A DNA stretch of 40,056 nt from CAYNYM01 sp049366815 (GTDB lineage Bacteria > Desulfobacterota > DSM-4660 > Desulfatiglandales > HGW-15), in NCBI GenBank assembly GCA_049366815.1, contig JBMNCO010000083.1:1-40056 (forward strand), read 5' to 3'. The notes under the pieces are model-generated. The model saw only the letters and a program-made list of their open reading frames with translations, searched no databases and was not told the DNA's origin. This document shows, one piece after another, positions 1 to 7,711 of the stretch; positions within the stretch are counted from its first letter, which is position 1, and each line of letters opens with the position of its first letter. A program made the translations under genes and the position numbers.

Positions 1-106
1 GCGGCCCGTCCTGGGCCGCATGAGCAGGCAGCCCCCCCATCAACGACACGGCAAAGAGCAGCACAAGAAAGGGCATGAACCATGGTTTCGGGTCTCTTTT
101 CATCAT
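1..106 (-). CDS. Partial secreted protein, N-terminus only
   Basis: Only the first 35 codons are in the window; the gene runs off the left edge. The peptide begins MMKRDPKPWF, followed by a hydrophobic stretch and PAHAAQDG. This is a clear Sec signal peptide with a probable cleavage after AHA. A GAGGAG-type Shine-Dalgarno sits about 10 nt upstream and supports the start at 106 (or the second ATG at 103). The same frame stays open upstream into the adjacent repeat, which offers another ATG near 179, but the ribosome site favours 106. The product is an exported protein of unknown function. Confidence 0.7.
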   Translation of the reverse strand, partial: MMKRDPKPWFMPFLVLLFAVSLMGGLPAHAAQDGP

Positions 107-137
107 TGGTTTCCAATCTCCTCTGAATTGATAAAAA

Positions 138-384
138 CGTAACACTTCAGCCCTTTCAAAAATTTGAAAGGAAATCATGCACCCTTTCTTACGTTCCGAA
201 GCTCCCGGGCTGGTCTTTTTTGCGATTTATCCATGGGGGAGTTCTGCCCCCTCCCCATTCTCGACTTTGTCGAGCTGGGGTTTCCCCCACGGATAAATCG
301 CAAAAAGACGGCGCCCTCCCGCTAGTCACTTCAGAAAGGGAGCATGATTTCCACACAGTTATTGGAACGGGCTAAATTCATACA
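138..384. repeat. Repeat A, copy 1 (long form with hairpin insertion)
   Basis: The ends match repeat A copy 2 (35113-35244) in inverted orientation. Shared blocks include AAAGGGAGCATGATTTCCAC at one end and GGTGCATGATTTCCTTTC at the other. Compared with copy 2 this copy carries about 110 extra bases in the centre. These form a long hairpin: arms 213-232 and 291-309 read GTCTTTTTTGCGATTTATCC and its near-complement, with an inner stem CTCGAC-TTT-GTCGAG at 260-274. Confidence 0.75.
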
Positions 385-442
385 TAAAAACAACTTTTGT
401 AACTGTTCAGGTTGGTTAGGCTGTAGGCTGAAGGCTATTAGA

Positions 443-477
443 TTTCCATCCAGAAATACATGATTTCTGGATGGAAA
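443..477. repeat. 15-bp perfect hairpin (repeat B hairpin)
   Basis: TTTCCATCCAGAAAT, loop ACATG, then ATTTCTGGATGGAAA. Shorter versions recur near 21505 and 23048 next to gspF. It lies 18 bp downstream of the stop codon of the 495-2975 gene. Confidence 0.8.
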
Positions 478-494
478 CTGCTCCTATTTTTTGA

Positions 495-2975
495 CTAATC
501 CGCCGCCGGGTCGTGGAACAGGGCCGCGCCGCTCGAAACACCCATGTCCCTGTCCCCGTAGATGAACAGCCCCATGACCCCGTTGCCGGAGGACGTGATC
601 CGTACCCATGCCGTCTGATTCACGACGGCCTCGTCAAAGATCGACTCCAGGAGAAAGATATCCTTGGAGCACGCCGGGACGGACAGGGTCGCCGCAGCGA
701 CAGGGACCGGATTCCCGCTGCCATCGACGGGGGTCAACGTCACGGTCTCAGGCGCCTCCCAGGGGTTACACAGGGCCACGCCCGTCCACCAGTAGGCATC
801 TGAAGCGATGTGGGGGATGACGAACCGGCCGCTGATCTGATCGGCGCTCATCAACTCAAAGGCGGCGCTGCTGCCCGGGGTCCTGTAGTCGAAACAGCCG
901 GTGAAGACGGTCTCACCGGTGATCTTCATGGCGGACCGGCTGACCTCATGGGCGGCGACCGAGGGAAACAGGTCATCAACCGTGTAGGACACCTTTTCAA
1001 AGGGAAAGAGGGTGAGCGTGACGGCGTCCGAAAGGCCCTGATCCATCAGCCGGCACTCGATCACGTTCACGGCATCGGAAAGGTTGATCAGCGTCACCCC
1101 GGTCTTCCACGCGTCGTCGCAGGCCACATGGGGGACATAGAGCAGGGTCCCTCGTTGAGACAGAGGGAAGAGGCTTTCCGCCCCCCCGTTCCCGTCCTTT
1201 CCCCACCTGAAAAAACCCTCGACCGAGCCAAGTGCCCCGGGGGGGACCCGCACCGAAACCCAGCCGTTGTCAAGTGCCCTGTAAAAGGGATTCTGGTCCG
1301 GCGAATAGCGCGCCACGCTGTTGGCGGAAAGGGTCAGGCTGATCTCCTTATCCAGGAATCCGTCCCGGCTGTAGAGCCTGCAGTTCAGGGCCACGGGGTC
1401 GGCCCCCTTGTTGACCAGGCCCCAGGACACATACTTGTTCACATCGAAAAGGCCCGACATGTCCGGAAATATCATTGTGGAGATCGCAGGTTGGCGTTGC
1501 CCGTAGCTCGACATGTGCCGCCTGTCCAGCCCCCCCAGATAGATCAGGGCCAGGGGATCGTCGGTCAGGACCTTCAGCATCCTGACCGGGGCGGTCTCAT
1601 GCAGCCGCATAGGCAACCCTTCCGTGAGCCAGACGTCTTTCTCCAGGGGACCCAGGCCGTAGGGTCCCTTGACCGTGGCGATCGGCCTAGCGTCGCCGTC
1701 ATAGGTCACCACCTGGATACCGGCGATCGCGTTCTCCGATGTATTGGTCATTGCCACCCCGTTCCAGGCCGATCCCTTTAGAATTTCAGGGATAAGGATC
1801 TCGTGGGGTTTTCTCATGTCAAACCAGATCTTGTAGATGCCTCCCCCGCCGTAGGAATCCCGGTCCACGGTCAGTCGGTAGGGTGGATTGGCGACCTCGA
1901 GGGTCCGGGAGAGACTGTCCTCCAGTTCCGCCTCCCACACCGTCCGGCCGTCCGCGTCCTGGAGAAGGACCTGCATGCCTTCCTCAAAATCATCCAGCCT
2001 CTCGAGGTCGAGGAAAAACGTGTCACCGGGCCTGCCCTCGAGGGTATAGACATCTTCATTCAGGAGGATCAGATTGTAGGCCCCTGGAAGGAGGCGGACC
2101 GGTTCATCGCCCTCCAGGAAGTCGTCCCTGTGGACGGCGACGGCCCGGATCACCGCATAGTCCAGATAGGGGTTGGTGGCCTGGGGGGCCAAAGGGAAAA
2201 ACATGGACTTGGGGTGTTGCGTGACGCTGCCCCCGGTCCATTCCCCGCCCGTGATCTCCTTGGACCCGTTGAGGTACAGGGTATAGGTGAATGTCTTTGT
2301 CAGGACCTCGGTTCCCTGGATATCGGGGTCCACCAGGTCGCTGGCATACCAGACCCGGCATACCACCCCGATCTGCCCGCCGCCGGGGGTCAGTTGCATC
2401 TCATATTTGAACAGGGGATAAAACCAGGCCTCCTCCGGGCCGCCCAGGTCCGCGACAAAGGCCTTGCCCTGCACCTTGATGTAGTTGAGCAGCCACTCGT
2501 GAAAGACGTGGGGACTGTAACCGGCGGAGGCGCGAACGGCCAGATCGCTGCCGTGGCAGGCGGAAAGGAGACCTTTCTTGTCCCCCACGCGAAAAACGAT
2601 ATTGTTGTAGGAAGAGGGATAAAAGGCGATATTTTCATAGGCGGCCGCCGCGGCCCAGGCGTGGCACTGACCATACCAATGCGGGGCGTTGGGGTCATAG
2701 TAATTTTGGAGTTCCCATTGGGTGGCAGGGCCGGGATAGGTGCCGATTGTCAGCATCTCAAATTTTTCAAGGGGCGCCGGCCGGCCCCACTTTCCATACC
2801 CGTTGGCCAGTCCGCCGCCCGTGGTGGGCCACCAGTACCCGGACCAGGGCCTGAAGGAGGTCTCCGCCGAATCCGTCAAGGCGCAGCACACAGAGGGGGC
2901 CGTCCCGGCCCAAAGCCCCAAAAGGAGCAATACAAGGAGCGTCTTTTTCATCTTCGTCTTTGTCTTTGTGATCAT
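495..2975 (-). CDS. Secreted transglutaminase-elicitor-like protein with WWTG-type repeats
   Basis: About 826 aa, exported by a Sec signal peptide (KMKKTLLVLLLLGLWAGTAP). The N-terminal third resembles the transglutaminase-elicitor family. It has a Cys motif WYGQCHAWAAAA (Cys about residue 104), then FHEW (His about 159) and FVADLGG (Asp about 176), in the Cys-His-Asp order of papain-like transglutaminases. From about residue 400 there are four degenerate copies of the WWTG module seen elsewhere in this window; the clearest are YVPHVACDDAWKTGVTLIN and VIPHIASDAYWWTGVALCN. The frame is open to a GTG at 3032; I prefer ATG 2975 or 2951, although neither has a strong Shine-Dalgarno. Protein cross-linking or amide hydrolysis is family inference. 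The substrate is unknown. Confidence 0.65.
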   Translation of the reverse strand: MITKTKTKMKKTLLVLLLLGLWAGTAPSVCCALTDSAETSFRPWSGYWWPTTGGGLANGYGKWGRPAPLEKFEMLTIGTYPGPATQWELQNYYDPNAPHWYGQCHAWAAAAAYENIAFYPSSYNNIVFRVGDKKGLLSACHGSDLAVRASAGYSPHVFHEWLLNYIKVQGKAFVADLGGPEEAWFYPLFKYEMQLTPGGGQIGVVCRVWYASDLVDPDIQGTEVLTKTFTYTLYLNGSKEITGGEWTGGSVTQHPKSMFFPLAPQATNPYLDYAVIRAVAVHRDDFLEGDEPVRLLPGAYNLILLNEDVYTLEGRPGDTFFLDLERLDDFEEGMQVLLQDADGRTVWEAELEDSLSRTLEVANPPYRLTVDRDSYGGGGIYKIWFDMRKPHEILIPEILKGSAWNGVAMTNTSENAIAGIQVVTYDGDARPIATVKGPYGLGPLEKDVWLTEGLPMRLHETAPVRMLKVLTDDPLALIYLGGLDRRHMSSYGQRQPAISTMIFPDMSGLFDVNKYVSWGLVNKGADPVALNCRLYSRDGFLDKEISLTLSANSVARYSPDQNPFYRALDNGWVSVRVPPGALGSVEGFFRWGKDGNGGAESLFPLSQRGTLLYVPHVACDDAWKTGVTLINLSDAVNVIECRLMDQGLSDAVTLTLFPFEKVSYTVDDLFPSVAAHEVSRSAMKITGETVFTGCFDYRTPGSSAAFELMSADQISGRFVIPHIASDAYWWTGVALCNPWEAPETVTLTPVDGSGNPVPVAAATLSVPACSKDIFLLESIFDEAVVNQTAWVRITSSGNGVMGLFIYGDRDMGVSSGAALFHDPAAD

Positions 2976-3081
2976 CTTTGTCAGGATGGGAGATTGCGTC
3001 CGCTTAAAGATACCGGAAGACCGCTGCGACACCGCCGCCCATTGTCAGTGACGGCATATCGCTCAGGGGAAACACCGTGGG

Positions 3082-3881
3082 TCAGGGCTCCCTCCAGGAC
3101 CGCCGCATGCCCGTTTCTTCGTAGATCCACCATTTGTCCCCTTTGACCCACAGTTGGCGCACCACCAGGGCCTTGTCCTGCAGAATGGTGATGAGTTGCA
3201 GGGCCCTGCCCTGAAAAGAGGCCTCCCGGCCCTGCGCGATCATCCCTTCAGCGACGGCTTCCTCCGGTGTGATCAAACGGGTCTCTTTGGTGATCCGGTA
3301 GGCAAAGCCCGTGGCCCCGACCTGCTTGCGGACGGTCAGGACCTGGGGGCCGGGACTCACGGGATCGAGGTCGTCAAAGGGCACGGGGTGCCCCCAGGAG
3401 AGCGTGACGGGGTCTTTCGGGTCGATGTCCCGGCTTTCGGTTCCTGATAGCAGGTCCTGGATGCCTGTCAACCGCCCGGTGCCGTCATAGGTCAGCACCA
3501 TGGCCGGCCGGTCGTCCCGGCCGCCGCGGAAAACGCCNNNNNNNNNNNNNNNNNNNNNNNNNNNNNNNNNNNNNNNNNNNNNNNNNNNNNNNNNNNNNNN
3601 NNNNNNNNNNNNNNNNNNNNNNNNNNNNNNNNNNNNNCGTCATAGGTCAGCACCATGGCCGGCCGGTCGTCCCGGCCGCCGCGGAAAACGCCATACCGGT
3701 TCCCCTCCAGCGGCCTCACGTGCCATGGGATCTCCTGCCCCCATTTCCCCGTGGCGGGATCCAGATACCGGGATTGGATGACAAGGGGCGCCCCCAGGGG
3801 ATCGGCCGGGCACAGGCCGCCCGTGCCGGTGATCAGGGTCATGGCCAGGAAAGCGATAAAAATGCATTTTCGCATGATCAT
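3082..3881 (-). CDS. Secreted protein of unknown function, interrupted by an artificial N gap
   Basis: The two readable parts join into one open frame of about 214 aa if the 100 Ns and one copy of the 55-bp flanking duplication are removed. The N-terminal part ends RPAMVLTYD; the C-terminal part begins with the same MVLTYD and continues GTGRLTGIQ. The N-terminus (MIMRKCIFIAFLAMTLITG) is a signal peptide. Later sequence includes TATGKW-like and GDKWWIYEETG segments typical of small beta-rich secreted proteins, but I do not recognise a family. It lies between two other exported proteins on the same strand. The gene is intact in my reading and should not be called a pseudogene. Confidence 0.7.
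3483..3692. other. Scaffold gap (100 N) flanked by an exact 55-bp duplication
   Basis: Positions 3483-3537 and 3638-3692 are identical over 55 bases, and the Ns are exactly 3538-3637. An overlap of this size at two contig ends is what a de Bruijn assembler with k=55 leaves when it places two neighbouring nodes without merging them. The real sequence probably has one copy and no gap, so downstream coordinates would shrink by 155 bp. Confidence 0.85.
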
Positions 3882-3898
3882 GATGGGATGTCTCTTGG

Positions 3899-3934
3899 GA
3901 ATAAAGAAGGGATCATTATGATCCCTTCTTTATG
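3899..3934 (-). terminator. Hairpin between the 3990-5804 gene and the 3082-3881 gene
   Basis: A near-perfect palindrome, AAAGAAGGGATCAT/ATGATCCCTTCTTT, sits just past the stop of the minus-strand gene 3990-5804 and before the start of the next gene. On the minus strand it is followed by TTTATT. A second GC-rich hairpin (CCTGCCC...GGGGCAGG, 3953-3972) lies between it and the stop. Together they look like a transcription end. Confidence 0.6.
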
Positions 3935-3989
3935 TTTCAGGTTTTTCATAGACCTGCCCTTAGGGGGCAGGCCTGTGGTTCAACTGGTC

Positions 3990-5804
3990 TTAGTTGTTCC
4001 AGATGTTGGCGTCGGTATAGGCCGTGTAACCGGTGCTGTCAATACCGTTTCCGGTCATACCAAAGCCGCCCGCGTTCCCGAAGCCACAATTTACCAGGAT
4101 GTGGCAGGGTGAGTCACCCAGGGTTCCGGAGCCGGCCGTCTGGGTCAGTCCGCTCAGCAGGGTGCTGGCCGCGATAACGTCCAGACCAAAGGCGTTGATG
4201 GGCCTGGTGACGGTACCCTGATCACCGTCGGCTTCTACAACGGTGATGACCGCATCACCGGCGTTGGCCGTCGGGTTGCCGATGGTCATGCCGAACCACC
4301 ATCCCTGGCTGCCGTCAAGGGCCACGGCATAGGGATAGTAGAGCACCGTGGTCGGGGCGCCGACCGGGCAGGTTTCCACGAATTCGGCCACAACGCGATC
4401 GCCTGAGAAGACCATGCCGCAGGGCAGTCTCCAGAGTTCCACCGACACGGTGACGCGGTCGCCGGCCACGAATCTCGCCGGGTCATAGACCACGGTCGGG
4501 ATGTCGACGGTGAGGGCGTTGAAGGCGTCGATGCCCGTAAAGGCGGCGCTCGTCAGGGTCACAAACCGGTCATCGGGATCGATGGCGCCGCAACCCACGC
4601 CGTTTGCGCCGCCGCCCGGGGCGACAGCCGTTTCAGTTGTGATCGTCCATGCCGGAGCAATGGCCGTACCAGCCGCGGTACAGGGATCCTGCGTGGGCAG
4701 GAAGCCGAGTATGCTAACAGGGGTGGCGTTGAAGTAAGCGCCGTTTCCGGAGATCCTCAGCACCATGCGATACTGATCCAGGGGATCCCAGAAGGTGCCG
4801 GAGTTGTTCTGCAGGATGAACTCGTTTCCGAGGAACGTGCAGTAGCTGGTTCCGTTATTGTATTCGAACGTACAGGTTGCAGCCTGCCCGCCGCTGAAGG
4901 GCACCAGGCCGTTGATGTCACCCTTGCAGGCCTCCAGGGTAATGGCGGTTGCCAGGGCCAAATGGGCCACCTGGGGGTTTGAGGGGTTGAAGGTCAGGAA
5001 GTTGCTGCCTGAAACGCCGCCGGAATTGATGCTCACGTTCACGGTCGCGGCGCCATACACATCGGCGTCAACAGCGATGCAGTAAGTGTTGTCCCAGTCG
5101 TTGAAGGCCTGAAGATAATCATTGGTAACGGTCGTGTGATTACCATAGATCCCGTCCGCAGCGGCCGGGGCAATCGGCGTATCGTTGAACGCCCAGACAC
5201 CGCCCGAGGTGCCTGTTCCGTCATGGGGCTCGCTGTCAAACAGCTTGATCTGGAATTCAGTACCGGCATCGACTGCAAGAGATGAATTGCCGTTGTAGCT
5301 GAGCGGATCAGAGATGTTCGCACCTTCTTCGTCATAGACATCGATGCGGATCCGGCTGGCGCCCACGTTACCTCTTACCCGGAAAAAGATCTGGGCTGCA
5401 CCGGCAGCTGTGATCTGACCGGTAACACCATCGCCGGCCACGGTATCCTTGACCGCCCACAGGTCGTTATCCAGGGTTGTGCCCGTGTCACCAGGGGCCG
5501 CTGTGGTGGCAAAACCGCCGCCGAAGCCCGGAACGGCCAGACCGCTGTTTCCGAGGATCACAAAGTCAAAGGAATGGCAGATCGTGACCCCGATGGGGAG
5601 ATCGGCCGTGAACCAGTCACCGTCCTGAAAAATGGTGCCCTGGTCAAAGATAAAGGTGATGTTACCGGCCTTTTCACAGGCCCCCGGGGCCCCGGTTACG
5701 GGCTCGGAGTTCGTCTTTACCTCGACCTGAAAGGCCGCCATGGCCGTGGCCGTCACGCCGAAGACCAGGCAAAGGACCGCTAGAATACTAAAAATCTTTT
5801 TCAT
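3990..5804 (-). CDS. Secreted beta-rich protein with a C-terminal WWTG-like module
   Basis: 604 aa. The start is well supported: a strong AAGGAG lies about 9 nt before the ATG, and the N-terminus MKKIFSILAVLCLVFG...AMAAF is a signal peptide. The mature protein is rich in Gly, Thr, Asn and paired Cys (for example ACEKAG, TICHSF, CTFEYNNGTSYC), which suggests an extracellular disulfide-stabilised beta structure. Near residue 495-540 is YYPYAVALDGSQGWWFGMTI followed by GNPTANAGDAVITVVEADG. This aligns with the WWTG module of the proteins at 25172 and 28322. I do not recognise the N-terminal two thirds. It could be a surface layer, adhesin or matrix protein, and no enzymatic motif is evident. Confidence 0.6.
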   Translation of the reverse strand: MKKIFSILAVLCLVFGVTATAMAAFQVEVKTNSEPVTGAPGACEKAGNITFIFDQGTIFQDGDWFTADLPIGVTICHSFDFVILGNSGLAVPGFGGGFATTAAPGDTGTTLDNDLWAVKDTVAGDGVTGQITAAGAAQIFFRVRGNVGASRIRIDVYDEEGANISDPLSYNGNSSLAVDAGTEFQIKLFDSEPHDGTGTSGGVWAFNDTPIAPAAADGIYGNHTTVTNDYLQAFNDWDNTYCIAVDADVYGAATVNVSINSGGVSGSNFLTFNPSNPQVAHLALATAITLEACKGDINGLVPFSGGQAATCTFEYNNGTSYCTFLGNEFILQNNSGTFWDPLDQYRMVLRISGNGAYFNATPVSILGFLPTQDPCTAAGTAIAPAWTITTETAVAPGGGANGVGCGAIDPDDRFVTLTSAAFTGIDAFNALTVDIPTVVYDPARFVAGDRVTVSVELWRLPCGMVFSGDRVVAEFVETCPVGAPTTVLYYPYAVALDGSQGWWFGMTIGNPTANAGDAVITVVEADGDQGTVTRPINAFGLDVIAASTLLSGLTQTAGSGTLGDSPCHILVNCGFGNAGGFGMTGNGIDSTGYTAYTDANIWNN

Positions 5805-6015
5805 GCTCTCTTTTCTCCTTCACGTTTAGGTTCAAATAATAGTGTTTTTCAATCAGATTACGTGATTCAAAATACTGCTCTTACCTCATTACCTACATCA
5901 TGTCTCGATCCTGATGGCGTCTATCACCTCCTTTTTTCGTCGTCGGGGACACGCGCCGGCGCCCCGGCAGGGCGCTTTCGTGCCCCTCGCGTCAAGGTTT
6001 ACGATGGGTCACTGT

Positions 6016-7485
6016 TCACTCAAGCCCGGTCCCGGATTCAACGGGCCGGGCAAACCACTGATTCTCCCAGTCGACATCGACCCAGAAGGCCTCATCCCGC
6101 TCCCCGGGCCACAGGACGATCCGCGCCCCGCCGGGTGCCAGACCCACCTGGATGCCCCCGATTGCATCGGTCGTCCCGTGGAAATCCGGATTGGCGTAAT
6201 CGATGGTGACCGGAACGCCGGGGATGCCCTCCCCTGCGTCGAAAAGGCCGTTCTGGTTCCTGTCCTCATAGACCATGCCCAGGACCCGGGACCCGGTGGT
6301 CTCCTCGGGAACGGCGTAATCGCACGTGACCACATAGACGTGGTTGAAGGACTCCCCCTCCCCGGGGGCCATGGGCCTCAGGCCCACACCGATCTCCGTA
6401 AAGGCCGGGTTGAAGAGGGCCTTGGGCCCGTAATCCTCCGGGTTCAGCGCTTTCAGAAACAGGGCCTCAAAGACCCTTTCCGCGACCTCTTCCAGGGGCG
6501 CATGGGCCTCGATCTGGACCACGTGGATGACCTCCGAAAAAACGAGGGGCGCATATCCGTGCTCCCTGAGGCGGCCCTCCACGGACTGGCCCGACACCCC
6601 GGTCTGGTCAAAGTAGCGGAATGCGACCATTTCCTCGGTGTGTTGCCGTGCCGCCTCGGCAAGGCTCTCATCTTGCGCCAGGGCAGGCAACCCCAATAGG
6701 TCTATTTCGGCCGTTTCCGGCTTGAGCATTAGAAGAGTTTCCGAATCGATGCCCATGGACCCGGCGACCCCGAAGGGATCCTTCCGGGCCTGGTTGATCA
6801 GGTGGATCAGGGCCGTTTCCGCCATATCGAGGCTCAGGTAGGCCCCCGTCGCCTGCGCCGCGCCGAAATCGCAGGTGGCCACATAGGCGTTATACACGGT
6901 ATTTCCGAAGGTCAGGGGGCCGGCCAGGATGCCGATGCCCACATCCGTGAATGATGGATTGAGCAGATTCCAGGAACCTTCCCCGGTGCCGGTCCATTCG
7001 TCCCGGAACATATTTTCAAACAGGATGTCCACCGCCTTTTCGGGCGTCATAAAATTGACGAACCCCACCACCCCGAGGGTCTCCCCAAAGGCCGGGGCAT
7101 CGTAGCCGGCGGCAAGGATCCGGTCCTCAGGGGTACGGCCGTCCGGGCCTTCCTTGGCATAATAGTCATAAGCCAGCATATCGTTGGTATGGGTGAGGGC
7201 CGTGAGGTGCAGGATGTCGTGGGCCTTCAGGGGAGGCAGACCCGCGTACAGGGCCTCGGCCCGGTCGGGCCGTGCCTCCAGAAGGCCCTGGAAATCAAGG
7301 CCGAGGGATGCCGCCGTTTCCAGGGGGTTGCTGCGGGCCTGGTTGATCCGCTCCAGCAGGAGCGTTTCCATGGCGGACATGGCCGCCGGCTCCGCATCGT
7401 CGGCCCAAACAGGAACGCCCCGCGGCAGGGTGATCACGCAGAGCAGGCAATACAGGGCTATTATGGTGATATATTTTTTCGCCAT
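6016..7485 (-). CDS. Secreted protein with two tandem CAP (SCP/PR-1) domains
   Basis: 489 aa from ATG 7485; a TTG at 7503 would add six residues, and neither start has a good ribosome site. The signal peptide is AKKYITIIALYCLLCVITL. There are two CAP domains in a row. The first runs about 30-215 and contains LLLERINQARSNPLETAA, LTHTNDMLAY, FGETLG and LLNPSFTDVGIGI. The second runs about 220-400 and contains LIHLINQARKDPFGVAG, RQHTEEMVAF, FSEVIHV and LFNPAFTEIGVGL. The His and Glu of the CAP cavity appear in both. The C-terminal 90 residues include VYEDRNQNGLFDAGEGIPGV, a Ca-binding-type loop as in SdrD B-like repeats. CAP proteins have varied lipid- and metal-binding or proteolytic roles, so the function here is open. 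Confidence 0.8.
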   Translation of the reverse strand: MAKKYITIIALYCLLCVITLPRGVPVWADDAEPAAMSAMETLLLERINQARSNPLETAASLGLDFQGLLEARPDRAEALYAGLPPLKAHDILHLTALTHTNDMLAYDYYAKEGPDGRTPEDRILAAGYDAPAFGETLGVVGFVNFMTPEKAVDILFENMFRDEWTGTGEGSWNLLNPSFTDVGIGILAGPLTFGNTVYNAYVATCDFGAAQATGAYLSLDMAETALIHLINQARKDPFGVAGSMGIDSETLLMLKPETAEIDLLGLPALAQDESLAEAARQHTEEMVAFRYFDQTGVSGQSVEGRLREHGYAPLVFSEVIHVVQIEAHAPLEEVAERVFEALFLKALNPEDYGPKALFNPAFTEIGVGLRPMAPGEGESFNHVYVVTCDYAVPEETTGSRVLGMVYEDRNQNGLFDAGEGIPGVPVTIDYANPDFHGTTDAIGGIQVGLAPGGARIVLWPGERDEAFWVDVDWENQWFARPVESGTGLE

Positions 7486-7711
7486 CCCGCAATGATTTAG
7501 CAATAATTATGCCAGGGGCTGCGCTCACCGCCGCCTCGGCGTGTCTCACAATGCCATTGCCTGTAACACATGGCGATAACGGAGAAAACACCTCAAAGAC
7601 GATCCCCGGGAAACCCCTGGGATGCCCGGGGTTACGCGCCATATCAGGACCGCCCTCGTCGGATTCCGGCTGAAATCAGCCAACGGCGGTCGGATTCGAC
7701 CAGCCGGCCCC

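Larger units (their letters stand above)
107..494. repeat. Intergenic region made of two repeat elements
   Basis: No gene is seen here. Positions 138-384 are a copy of repeat A, whose other copies lie at 35113-35244 and 31139-31216. Positions 401-480 match the left part of the composite repeat B found beside gspF. Repeat B here contains a perfect 15-bp inverted repeat (443-457 against 463-477, loop ACATG). This hairpin lies just past the stop of the 495-2975 gene and could help end that transcript, but there is no clear U-tract. Confidence 0.75.

Noticed and set aside
810..3146. Long plus-strand open frames (810-1781, 1803-3146) opposite the transglutaminase-like gene
   Set aside because: They are antisense to a gene with a signal peptide and clear domains. 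Their translations are Gly/Pro/His/Arg-rich without motifs, as expected from high-GC antisense frames.
3483..3692. True 55-bp tandem duplication in the genome
   Set aside because: The copies lie exactly at both edges of a 100-N scaffold gap and one copy is enough for an intact gene; an assembler overlap explains it better.
3082..3881. Frameshifted or split pseudogene at the N gap
   Set aside because: Merging the identical 55-bp ends restores one continuous frame, so the break is an assembly artefact.
7604..7632. CCCCGGG...CCCGGGG hairpin after the TonB receptor gene as a terminator
   Set aside because: The stem is strong but no U-rich tail follows on the minus strand, so intrinsic termination is not supported.
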